15,641 bases of DNA, taken from NCBI GenBank assembly GCA_964496975.1, contig CAZCBN010000071.1, forward strand, positions 1 to 15,641. The letters are read 5' to 3'. A program made the translations under genes and the position numbers. Numbering within the stretch: the first letter of the stretch is position 1; every line of letters begins with the position of its first letter. Source of the DNA: CAZCBN01 sp964496975. Lineage in GTDB: Bacteria; Planctomycetota; Phycisphaerae; Phycisphaerales; UBA1924. The notes beneath the pieces were generated by a model, which worked only from the letters and a program-made list of their open reading frames with translations, searched no databases and had not been told where the DNA came from. Below, in pieces: positions 5,233 through 13,786 of this stretch.

Positions 5233-6129
5233 ATGCCCCAGATCCATCCCACCGCCGTGATCACCGGCGAGGTCGACATCGCGGACGACGCCAGCATCGG
5301 CCCCTACTGCATCGTCACCGGACCGGTGAAGGTCGGAGCCGGCGCCCGGCTCGTGGCCCACTGCGTCGTGAGCGGGCCCGTCGAGATCGGCCCGGGGTGC
5401 GTCATCCACCCCTTCGCCACGCTCGGCGCGAGGCCGCAGCACACGGGCTTTGCGGCCGACAAGCCCGTCGGCGGCGTGCGGCTCGGGGCGAACGTCGTGG
5501 TCCGCGAGCAGGCGAGCGTGCACAACTCGATGCACGCCGCGAGCCCGACGACGATCGGCGACGGGTCGTACCTGATGATCGGGGCCCACGTGGGGCACGA
5601 CGCCTCGCTGGGGCGGCAGGTGGTGGTGTGCAACTACACGTGCGTCGCCGGGCACTGCGTGGTGGGCGACCGGGCCTTTTTGAGCGGTCTCAGCGCGATC
5701 CACCAGTTCACCCGCGTGGGCGAGGGGGCGTTCATGTCGGCGGGCATCGGCATCTCGATGGACCTGCCGCCCTACTGCGTCGCCATTGACCGCAACCTGA
5801 TGGGCGGGCTGAACGTGATCGGCATGCGCCGCTCGGGCGTGCCGCGGGGAGAGATCGACGCCGCCCGCTACGCCTACCGCAAGGCCTTCCGCTCGGGCGT
5901 GGGCAAGCAGGAGATGGTGCAGATCTTGACCGAGCTGGCGAAATCAAGCCCGGTTGTGGCCCAGATCGCACGCTTCGTCGCCGAGGCGAACCGGCCGATC
6001 GTGCCGGGCGACGGGCGTCCCCGCCCCGCGCAGGTCGGCTGGCTCTTCCGCTGGATCAAGAAGGAACGCCCCGAGGCGCTCGCCGGGCTCGAAGCCGCCA
6101 CCGAGGCCCACGCCGATGTCATGGCGTGA
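5233..6129 (+). CDS. lpxA: Acyl-ACP--UDP-N-acetylglucosamine O-acyltransferase (lipid A biosynthesis)
   Basis: LpxA attaches a 3-hydroxyacyl chain from acyl carrier protein to UDP-GlcNAc, the first step of lipid A synthesis in the cytoplasm. Hexapeptide repeats of a left-handed beta-helix fill residues 1-180. Active-site equivalents are visible: His119 and His122 in AHVGHD, and His157 in AIHQF. LGARPQHTGF (64-73) matches the family's substrate-loop region, and a C-terminal helical domain follows. At 298 residues it is longer than the roughly 260 of Escherichia coli LpxA. The extra length lies mostly in the helical tail. The final 14 bases overlap the next gene, so the three genes to 8319 are probably one operon. 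lpxA presence implies an outer membrane. The longer tail leaves room for a specialised LpxA-like enzyme. Confidence 0.92.
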   Translation: MPQIHPTAVITGEVDIADDASIGPYCIVTGPVKVGAGARLVAHCVVSGPVEIGPGCVIHPFATLGARPQHTGFAADKPVGGVRLGANVVVREQASVHNSMHAASPTTIGDGSYLMIGAHVGHDASLGRQVVVCNYTCVAGHCVVGDRAFLSGLSAIHQFTRVGEGAFMSAGIGISMDLPPYCVAIDRNLMGGLNVIGMRRSGVPRGEIDAARYAYRKAFRSGVGKQEMVQILTELAKSSPVVAQIARFVAEANRPIVPGDGRPRPAQVGWLFRWIKKERPEALAGLEAATEAHADVMA

Positions 6130-7174
6130 CCTGCCGCGCACGCGCCTGTCGCAGGCGTTTGCGCCCCCCCACGGCGCGGCGGCGGGGCTCTGCGTGCTCG
6201 CGAGCGGCAGCTCGGGCAACTGCTCCGTGCTCGCCGTCCTCGCCCCCGCCCCAGACGGCGGCCCGCCCAGGCCCGAGCGCGTCCTGCTGCTGGACGCGGG
6301 CCTGAGCCCGGCCCGCACCCGGGCCCTGCTCGCCGAGCGGGGCATCCCCCTCCGCGCCGTCGACGACGTCGTGCTCACGCACCTCGACCAGGACCACTTC
6401 CACAGCGGCTGGCGATCGGTCTCGGACTGCCGGGCCACGCTCCGCATGCACCGACGCCACCTGGGCCGGGCGCAGCGCGAGGGGATGCTGCTGGCCCGCA
6501 ACGAGCCCTTCACCGACGCCGTCGCGCTGGGCGACCGCACCACGCTGCTCGCCGCACTGGGCGAGCACGACGAACTGGGCGTCGCCACGCTGCGGTTCTG
6601 CGTCCGCGACGCGGCGGGCGTCTGCCACCTGGGCTTCGCCACCGACCTCGGGCGCATGACCGACGCGCTGGTCCGGCACCTCCGCGGGGTCGACGTGCTG
6701 GCGGTCGAGTCCAACTACTGCCCGCGCATGCAGGCCGAATCGGCCCGGCCCGCCTTCCTCAAGCAGCGCATCACCGGCGGCCGGGGCCACCTCAGCAACG
6801 AGGAGTGCGCCCGCGCCGTGCAGGAGATCGGGCCCCGCCGGCACGCCGTCTTCCTGCACCTCTCGCGCGAGTGCAACCGGCCCGAGCGCGTCGCCGCGCT
6901 GCACGAGGGGGCGACCTATGCGTGGAGCATCTCCACGCAGGACGAGCCCACGCCGTGGGTCTGGCTCATGCCCAGGCCCGCCGACGAGGCGGGGGGAGAC
7001 CCGCGGGCCGACGGCGTGCCCCCGCCCGCCGAGGGACGCGTCCCGCCGCGGCGCACCGCCGCCGACGCCTCGCAGCTCTCGCTGTTCGCCGCGCCGCCCG
7101 CGGGCCTGGACCTCGGCCAGGGCCGGGGCCGGGGCCTGGGCCCGTTCAACGCGCCCCCGGGGGCCTTGCGATGA
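6116..7174 (+). CDS. YycJ/WalJ-like MBL-fold hydrolase with clamp-binding-like tail
   Basis: This is a 352-residue cytoplasmic metallo-beta-lactamase-fold protein. The N-terminal ASGSSGNCSVL (29-39) and LKQRI..GRGHLSNEE (215-230) are hallmarks of the YycJ/WalJ group, as are ESNYCP (198-203) and the final-ligand region FLHLSRECN (246-254). Relatives are thought to be nucleases. The metal motif is HLDQDH (89-94): the second His of the usual HxHxDH is Asp, as in the ComEC MBL domain. A disordered Pro/Gly-rich tail from about 285 holds QLSLF (320-324), matching the bacterial sliding-clamp pentapeptide. The start at 6116 overlaps lpxA by 14 bases, implying coupled translation; the longer open frame would bury the overlap deeper and is not favoured. 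A DNA-processing role is inferred. Confidence 0.85.
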   Translation: MSWRDLPRTRLSQAFAPPHGAAAGLCVLASGSSGNCSVLAVLAPAPDGGPPRPERVLLLDAGLSPARTRALLAERGIPLRAVDDVVLTHLDQDHFHSGWRSVSDCRATLRMHRRHLGRAQREGMLLARNEPFTDAVALGDRTTLLAALGEHDELGVATLRFCVRDAAGVCHLGFATDLGRMTDALVRHLRGVDVLAVESNYCPRMQAESARPAFLKQRITGGRGHLSNEECARAVQEIGPRRHAVFLHLSRECNRPERVAALHEGATYAWSISTQDEPTPWVWLMPRPADEAGGDPRADGVPPPAEGRVPPRRTAADASQLSLFAAPPAGLDLGQGRGRGLGPFNAPPGALR

Positions 7175-8319
7175 GCGAGGCCGTTCCGCACGGCGAGCCC
7201 CCCGGCGCCGGCGGGCTGCGCCGCCTGAGCCTTGAGCCGCACGTCCGCCCCGCGCGGCGCAGCGCCGCCGACGCGCCGCGCCGCGTCCGGGCCGACTCGC
7301 GGGTGGGCCGGTGGATCCGCGCGGCCCTGGGCGTGCGGCGCGTGGTGTCGGCCGAGGGCGTGCTGTACCGCGAACGCGACGCGAGCTGCGCCAAGGCCGC
7401 CCTCCGCGGGCTCGGCCGGGGGGAGAAGTCCTTTGACGCGGTCTTCGAGGGGCAGCCGGCGATGCGCATCCGCCTCACGCCGCGCCGCGTGTACCACGAC
7501 CTTGCGCCCGACCCGCTGGTCGAGACGCTGCGCCGCATCGCGCCGCTCCTGCCGCCGGCCGCGCGGGCGGCCTTCGGCGGGTGCGGCACGGGCGCGGCGG
7601 CGGCGTGGCTCGCCGACCACGTCGGGCCCTCGGGCGCCGTGCTCGGCATGGACCGCGACGGCGAATCCGTCCGCTTTGCCCGCCGCCGCTACGCGAGGGC
7701 CAATCTCGGCTTTGAGGTCTGCGGGCCCGAGACCCTCGCGCAGGAGACCGACCACGCCTTTGACCTCGTCGTGGTCACCGATCGCTGGCTCGCGGGCGTT
7801 GACCCGCCCAGCGGCGTCACGCCCCTGCCCGCCGCGGAGCACCACGGCCCGGCCTCGATCAACCCCGCCCAAACCGACCCCGCCGCAACCGGCGAACGGC
7901 TCGGGCCCCTGTGCAACATGCTGCGGGCGGCGTGGCGCGTCGCGGCGGAGCGGGCCCCGATCGTGCTCATCTGCGCCGAGACGCCGCTGGAAGGGGCCGC
8001 CGCGGCGATGTCGAGCCTCCTCCGCTCGCCGGACGCCCCGGGCACCATGCTCGAGCGACGCCCGGCCGACGACGAGGCGTGCGCTCTCGTCATCGCCCGG
8101 CGATTGCCCGCCCCCGCCGAGACCGAGGGCCGACCCCGCCCCACCCGGGCCGGCCCAGACTGGCTCTCCGCCCCGCACGACGACGACGACGAAGAAGGCG
8201 ACGAGGACCCCAACGAGCGAGACGACGCCGACGACTCGGACGACCCGGACGACGCGAGCGAGACCGGCCACGCCGACGATGGCGACGGCGGCGACGGCCA
8301 CGACGACACCCCTCCCTGA
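7171..8319 (+). CDS. Putative class I SAM-dependent methyltransferase with acidic C-terminal tail
   Basis: The product has 382 residues. The core, about 110-310, looks like a Rossmann-type methyltransferase. A glycine-rich motif I, FGGCGTGA (135-142), is followed by VLGMDRDGESVRFARRRY, whose acidic MDRD would bind the SAM ribose; FDLVVVTDRWL (197-207) fits motif IV. The usual Asp before motif I is absent. The first 110 residues are basic, and the last 45 are very acidic: 25 Asp or Glu among residues 337-379. The ATG at 7171 overlaps the upstream stop as ATGA, so it is probably translated with the MBL-fold hydrolase. No substrate-specific motif was recognised; nucleic acid, protein or small-molecule targets are all open. 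Confidence 0.7.
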   Translation: MSEAVPHGEPPGAGGLRRLSLEPHVRPARRSAADAPRRVRADSRVGRWIRAALGVRRVVSAEGVLYRERDASCAKAALRGLGRGEKSFDAVFEGQPAMRIRLTPRRVYHDLAPDPLVETLRRIAPLLPPAARAAFGGCGTGAAAAWLADHVGPSGAVLGMDRDGESVRFARRRYARANLGFEVCGPETLAQETDHAFDLVVVTDRWLAGVDPPSGVTPLPAAEHHGPASINPAQTDPAATGERLGPLCNMLRAAWRVAAERAPIVLICAETPLEGAAAAMSSLLRSPDAPGTMLERRPADDEACALVIARRLPAPAETEGRPRPTRAGPDWLSAPHDDDDEEGDEDPNERDDADDSDDPDDASETGHADDGDGGDGHDDTPP

Positions 8320-8405
8320 CACCCCCGCCCCCGGCCCCCCGCGACACCGCGAGGCGGCGAGCCGGACGCCGCCGTTCGGGCCGTTCCCACCGGGCCCGGC
8401 ACCCC

Positions 8406-8411
8406 TACCGT
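8406..8411 (+). promoter_or_regulatory. TANNNT -10-like element immediately before rsfS
   Basis: TACCGT lies seven bases before the ATG at 8419, the same spacing as at lpxA, and no Shine-Dalgarno is present. It suggests a leaderless rsfS-aroB transcript. No good -35 was seen. Confidence 0.35.
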
Positions 8412-8418
8412 TGCGCAC

Positions 8419-8945
8419 ATGGCCGACCCGCTCGAATCCCCACGCCGCCGCGACCCCGCGTCCCCTCTCCCCCCCACCGCCGAGCCCGAGCCCTTCGGCA
8501 GCGACGCGTCCGACGCAAGGGCCCGCGGCACCTCCAGCTCGGACCCGCAGGCGCTGCAGGCCTTCGCCGTCCAGCTCGCGCGGCTCTTGCGCGACGACAA
8601 GTGCGAGAACGTCACCCTCCTTGACGTCCGCGGCCGCAGCCAGGTGACGGACTACGTCCTCGTCGGCACCGGCACCAGCGACCGGCAGATGCACGCCGCG
8701 ATGGACCACGCCGAGGAACTGGGCCGCGAGCACGGCTTTTCCGCGTGGCGCACCAACAAGGACGAACGCTCCACCTGGATCCTCATTGACTTTGTCGACG
8801 TCGTCGCGCACCTCTTCGAGCCGGCGACCCGGTCCTACTACGACCTGGAGATGATGTGGGGCGACGCGCCGCGCGTCGACTGGCGCCGGGCCGGCGAGGC
8901 GCGCGACGCCGACGCCACCGACACCCCCGACGACGGGGCCCCCGC

Positions 8946-8949
<4 letters not shown>
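8419..8949 (+). CDS. rsfS: Ribosomal silencing factor RsfS (Iojap/YbeB family)
   Basis: RsfS binds ribosomal protein L14 and blocks joining of the 30S and 50S subunits when nutrients are short. The conserved domain covers about residues 43-148: VTLLDVRGRSQVTDYVLVGTGTSDRQ (beta sheet and loop), then AWRTNKDERSTWILIDFVDVVAHLF with the family's near-invariant WxLIDFxDVxxHxF pattern, and YYDLEMMW. The protein has 176 residues against the usual 105-130, with an unconserved Pro/Ser/Asp-rich N-terminal extension of about 42 and a short acidic tail. The ATG at 8419 is preceded by TACCGT. The first in-frame ATG after it would delete part of the conserved core. Its stop overlaps the aroB start (ATGA), so the two genes are likely co-translated. 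In many bacteria rsfS instead neighbours nadD. Confidence 0.95.
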
Positions 8950-10142
<1,193 letters not shown>

Positions 10143-10350
10143 GCGCGTGCGCCGACCCGGCGAACCCAGGGGCGGACTTTCCCCCCCCACAACGTGCGGC
10201 CCGCGACCCCTAGCACTTTGACCAATTCAAGGGCCGTCGAACGCGAATCCGATAGATCGCGCGACCGCGCGGCCAATCTGGGGCTGCCACGGGGTCCATC
10301 TGTTCCCGATGGCGATCACGGCCGCCGGCTTCCTTTGGGGACCGCCGTCT

Positions 10351-12024
10351 ATGCGCACGATCGCCGTGGTGAATCAAAAGGGTGGCTGCGGAAAGACCAC
10401 CACGACCATCAACCTCGCCGCGGCGCTCGCACGCCGGGGCCTCCGCACGCTGGTGGTTGACCTGGACCCGCAGTCGCACTGCGCCACGGGCCTTGCGATC
10501 CCCGAGGACCGCATCGAGCGCGACATCGGCGACGCCATGCTTGTTGGCGGCGCGATGGACCCGCAGCGCCTCCTCTGGCGGGCCAACCGGAACCTCGACG
10601 TCGCCCCGAGCCGCACGAAGCTCGCCGGCCTCGAAGCCCCCCGCGGCGGCCTGCACGAGCAGCCCGACAAGGACACCCGCCTCCGCGCCACACTCGAACG
10701 CCTCGCCCTCTCCACCGGCGGCTGGGACTGGTGCGTGCTCGACTGCCCGCCCTCCATCGGCCTGCTCACGTACAACGCGCTCGCCGCCGCCGGCGAGGTG
10801 CTCATCCCCGTCGAGACCAGCTACTTCAGCCTGCAGGGCGCCGCCAAGCAGGTGCAGACCATCCGCTCCATCGGCCGCCGGCTCAGCCTGCGGCACACCG
10901 TCCGGCTCATCGGCACGATCCACGACCCGGAGAGCGACCTCGCCCGCGAGCTGCTCGCCGAGCTGCGGCGCCGCTTCGGCGCCGCCGTCGCGCCGATGTT
11001 CATCCACGCCGACAACGCGATCAAAGAGGCCGCGTCCTTCGGCCGCGCGATCATCGACCACGCCCCCGCGTCGCCCGCGGCGAGCGACTACGATCGCCTC
11101 GCCGCCTGGCTCCTGGACGTCGACGACCGCCACGCCGCCGACCCGTCGCTGGACCCCGCCGCCACCGAGGCCCGCGAGCCCGCGTTCGTCGACGTGCTCC
11201 CCGCCGCGACGGCCGTTCTGGGCGCCCGCCGCCTGGTGACGCTCGCCGAGCCCTGGGAGCCGCAGCACGCGAACGGCACGCACGCTCCGCGGCGCGAGTC
11301 GCCCGAGATGCACGCGGCCTCGCCCGTCGCGGCGGCCCCGGTCGCCGTCTCCGCGGGCCCGTCCGCCGCGATGACGCAGACGCACATGATCGCCTCGCCG
11401 GGTCTGGGCGGGTTCGCCGCCGTGGCCGACGCGCCGCGGGCCGAGCCCTTCCAAGACGCCGAGGCCGCGCAGACCGAGACGATGGCCCCGCTCTCCCCCG
11501 ACGCCGAGGACCCGCTGACCCTCGACCTCATCACCCGGCCCACCGACCCGCAGCACCGCTCCACGGTTTCCCGCGTGGAGGACCTGCACCGCCGGGCCAT
11601 CGCCCTCTCGCGTCGCATCGGCGAAGAGGCCGCAGAGCTCGTCGTCCGCGCCCGCCACGGCGCGCTCGCGCTGGTCGAGCCCGTTCGCCGGGGCGAGCGG
11701 CCCAAGTCGGTCGAGCGGCTCTTCGGCGCCCGCTGCGTGGGGCGCCGGGTGCTGTTCGTGCAGCCCCTTGATCTGGGCCGTCGCATCTGCGTCGCGGGCA
11801 CGTTCAACAACTGGTCGCCCGACCGGCACCCGATGCGCCGCCGCGAGGCCCTGGGCGTCCACGAGCTCACGATCGAAACGGGCCCGGGCGACTTCCAGTA
11901 CCGTCTCGTCATCGACGGCCGCTGGGCCGCCGACGTCCACAACGCCGCCGCGGTTCAGAACGAGTTCGGCGACCTCAACAGCCTCATCCGCGTGCTCGAT
12001 GTCGCCGAGACGCCGCGGGACTAG
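10351..12024 (+). CDS. ParA-family ATPase fused to a C-terminal AMPK/CBM48-type glycogen-binding domain
   Basis: The product has 557 residues in three parts. Residues 1-256 are a ParA/Soj-type ATPase: the deviant Walker A KGGCGKTT (10-17, signature Lys10 and catalytic Lys15), VVDLDPQ (35-41), and Walker B VLDCPPS (129-135, Asp131). Such ATPases dimerise on DNA and position plasmids, chromosomes or protein cargo. Residues 257-465 are a low-complexity Ala/Pro linker with a possible helix at 405-440. Residues 466-550 look like the glycogen-binding module of AMPK-beta and CBM48 enzymes: VAGTFNNWSP (481-490), YRLVIDGRW (517-525) and a closing DLNSLIRVLD. The ATG at 10351 gives the standard ParA N-terminus; an in-frame ATG at 10309 is possible. 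The next gene, 96 bases on, looks like a partner. No ParB gene or parS site was seen. Confidence 0.88.
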   Translation: MRTIAVVNQKGGCGKTTTTINLAAALARRGLRTLVVDLDPQSHCATGLAIPEDRIERDIGDAMLVGGAMDPQRLLWRANRNLDVAPSRTKLAGLEAPRGGLHEQPDKDTRLRATLERLALSTGGWDWCVLDCPPSIGLLTYNALAAAGEVLIPVETSYFSLQGAAKQVQTIRSIGRRLSLRHTVRLIGTIHDPESDLARELLAELRRRFGAAVAPMFIHADNAIKEAASFGRAIIDHAPASPAASDYDRLAAWLLDVDDRHAADPSLDPAATEAREPAFVDVLPAATAVLGARRLVTLAEPWEPQHANGTHAPRRESPEMHAASPVAAAPVAVSAGPSAAMTQTHMIASPGLGGFAAVADAPRAEPFQDAEAAQTETMAPLSPDAEDPLTLDLITRPTDPQHRSTVSRVEDLHRRAIALSRRIGEEAAELVVRARHGALALVEPVRRGERPKSVERLFGARCVGRRVLFVQPLDLGRRICVAGTFNNWSPDRHPMRRREALGVHELTIETGPGDFQYRLVIDGRWAADVHNAAAVQNEFGDLNSLIRVLDVAETPRD

Positions 12025-12104
12025 CGACCCGAGCCCCCCCTCGCCGCCCACGCGGCCCCCGGGTCGAAAGGCCCGGCACGAGCGAAGACCCCACCCCCCG
12101 CACC

Positions 12105-12110
12105 GAGGAG
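12105..12110 (+). promoter_or_regulatory. Candidate Shine-Dalgarno GAGGAG
   Basis: GAGGAG lies ten bases before the ATG at 12121. A second GGAG at 12116-12119 is only one base from the ATG and too close to act. This supports the chosen start and translation independent of the upstream ATPase gene. Confidence 0.45.
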
Positions 12111-12120
12111 CGGACGGAGC

Positions 12121-13707
12121 ATGCATCAAGGTCACGACGGAGGATCCGCGCGCACCGACCCGAGGCCGCACCACGCGCCGCTGCGCTTTGTTCCGCCCGC
12201 CGCGCCCGCCGCCGGGGGTGTGCCCCTGCCTAGCCATCCTGCCGACGCCGTGCAGGACCACCTCGCCGATCTCTTTTTGGGCGAGGACGCCGTCCGCACC
12301 CTCGCCGCCGCGGAGTCCACCCTGAAGAACGCCCTGCGCGACGACCCCGCCCCCCGCCCGCCGGCCCTTGCCGGCCAGTTCGGCGCTGCCGCCGTCGCGT
12401 CGCGCGTCGGGCCGGCGTCCATCGCGGCGCAGCCCCCCACCATCGAGGCGGTGATCTTGGGCCATCTGCCCGTGCGTGCGGGCGTCTGGGTCCGGGGCTA
12501 TGCCGCGGCCGTCGCCGCCGAGCAGCAGCGCCCCGTGGGCCTTCTCCGCCTCTCGGCCGAGGGATGGTGGGCCGAGATCGTCGGCCCGAGCCCGACGCCC
12601 ACCCGCGACGCCCACGCCGCCGCGGGCACGTGGCACGCCGCGCTGCAACGGCTCCGCACGCTCTCCCACGTCATCGTCACCGCCGACGCGCTCGACGAGC
12701 CCGACCTCGCCGCCGCGGGGGCCATTGACGACCTCACCATCCTCACCGCGGCCGACGACACATCCGCCGTCGCCGTCTACGGCCTGCTCAAGGGCCTCGC
12801 CCAGGCCGCAACGCCGCACAGCGGCCCGGCCCAACGCCCCGACGACGGCGAAGCCGCCGAGCCCGCCCACGCCCGCGCCACCCGCATCGGCGTCGCCGTG
12901 GTCGCGGCGGACCCGGCCGACGCGTCCCGCTGCTTCGGCCGCGTGGACCGCGCCGCCCGGGCCTTTTTGGGCCTGCCCGTGCTCCGTCGGCCCGCCGTGC
13001 CGAAGCTTGCCGCCGCCACCGCGCGCACCCTTGCGTGGGGCGAGCAGCGCACCCCGCCGGCCGCCGCGGTCGCCGCCCTCGCCGGCCACCGACCCGCGCC
13101 CACACCCGCGAACGCCAAAGACACCCCCGAGCCCGGCGTGGCCTCCCGGGGTGCGCACGCCCCACAGAAGTCCGGCGCCCACGAGGCACCGTCGGGCCTG
13201 AACGGCGTCCAGCCCGGCCCCATCGAGCGCTTTGCCCCGGCCCGCGTGTCGGCGGTGGACGCGCCGTCCGTTGCCGCCTCGTCCTCTGCCGGCTTGGCCG
13301 ATCACCGCGGGCCGATCGCGCCGCTGGTCGCGGGTCTCTCGCCGCTCGTCTCGCGGTGCCCCGATCATCCGAGCGTCGAGTTCGCCGCCGACGCCCAGGG
13401 CGGCCTGCATCTGCTCGTGGACCTCGACGCCTCGTCGGCGAGTACCGCGTTGGGCGCCACGCCGGCAAACGCCGCGTCGGGTATTGAGCCGCTTCTTGCC
13501 GCCGCGGCGTGGGCCCGGCGACACGCCGCGTTGCTCACCCGCTGCGAGCCCACGCTGCGCGACAGCGGCTCGTCCCCCGCCGTCCACGCCGCCTCTCGCC
13601 ACGCCGACCGCCTTCTCCCGCGGCTCGGCTCGGGCGTGCACCTCCACCTGGTCGTGACAACGCCCACCCCCCAGGGCCCCGTCCACACCACCGCCCGCCT
13701 GGCCTGA
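12121..13707 (+). CDS. MinD/FlhG-like protein lacking its P-loop (probable pseudo-ATPase partner of the upstream ParA)
   Basis: No named family was recognised in this 528-residue protein. Its middle follows the MinD/FlhG fold in order. AVILGHLPVRAGVWVRGYAA (110-129) sits where a Walker A strand and helix should be but has no GKGGxGKT. LSHVIVTADA (181-190) fits the Walker B strand, DDLTILTAADDTSAVAVYGLLKGL (203-226) fits the MinD strand and helix that dictate partner choice, and RIGVAVVAADPADASRCFGRV with ARAFLGLPVL (255-288) fits the FlhG segment before the last strand. A disordered linker (about 310-400) leads to a C-terminal domain (400-528) with HLLVDLDAS and LHLHLVVTTP strands. The N-terminal 105 residues include a predicted helix (43-73). 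It lies 96 bases after the ParA-CBM48 gene on the same strand. Fold assignment is pattern-based and unconfirmed. Confidence 0.65.
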   Translation: MHQGHDGGSARTDPRPHHAPLRFVPPAAPAAGGVPLPSHPADAVQDHLADLFLGEDAVRTLAAAESTLKNALRDDPAPRPPALAGQFGAAAVASRVGPASIAAQPPTIEAVILGHLPVRAGVWVRGYAAAVAAEQQRPVGLLRLSAEGWWAEIVGPSPTPTRDAHAAAGTWHAALQRLRTLSHVIVTADALDEPDLAAAGAIDDLTILTAADDTSAVAVYGLLKGLAQAATPHSGPAQRPDDGEAAEPAHARATRIGVAVVAADPADASRCFGRVDRAARAFLGLPVLRRPAVPKLAAATARTLAWGEQRTPPAAAVAALAGHRPAPTPANAKDTPEPGVASRGAHAPQKSGAHEAPSGLNGVQPGPIERFAPARVSAVDAPSVAASSSAGLADHRGPIAPLVAGLSPLVSRCPDHPSVEFAADAQGGLHLLVDLDASSASTALGATPANAASGIEPLLAAAAWARRHAALLTRCEPTLRDSGSSPAVHAASRHADRLLPRLGSGVHLHLVVTTPTPQGPVHTTARLA

Positions 13708-13786
13708 GAAGCCAAAGAGCCCCCGCGCCACCGTTCCCAACGGCTCCAACACCGGAGCGCATCACTCCTCCACGCTCTCGCTCCCT

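Noticed and set aside
6916..8811. A 631-residue open frame on the minus strand
   Set aside because: It is antisense to the hydrolase, methyltransferase and rsfS genes. The sequence is low-complexity Gly/Val/Arg and has no domain.
10218..10257. Promoter for the ParA gene (TTGACC with a later GATAGA)
   Set aside because: The good -35-like hexamer is 27 bases from the only -10-like sequence, which is too far for sigma70.
10143..10350. parS or plasmid partition locus upstream of the ParA gene
   Set aside because: No parS-like TGTTTCACGTGAAACA palindrome and no ParB gene are visible, and neighbours are chromosomal housekeeping genes.
10210..13752. A 1180-residue open frame on the minus strand
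   Set aside because: It runs antisense to the ParA-CBM48 and MinD-like genes, which have recognisable domains. Its product is Gly/Arg/Val-rich with no motif, as expected of a GC-rich shadow frame.
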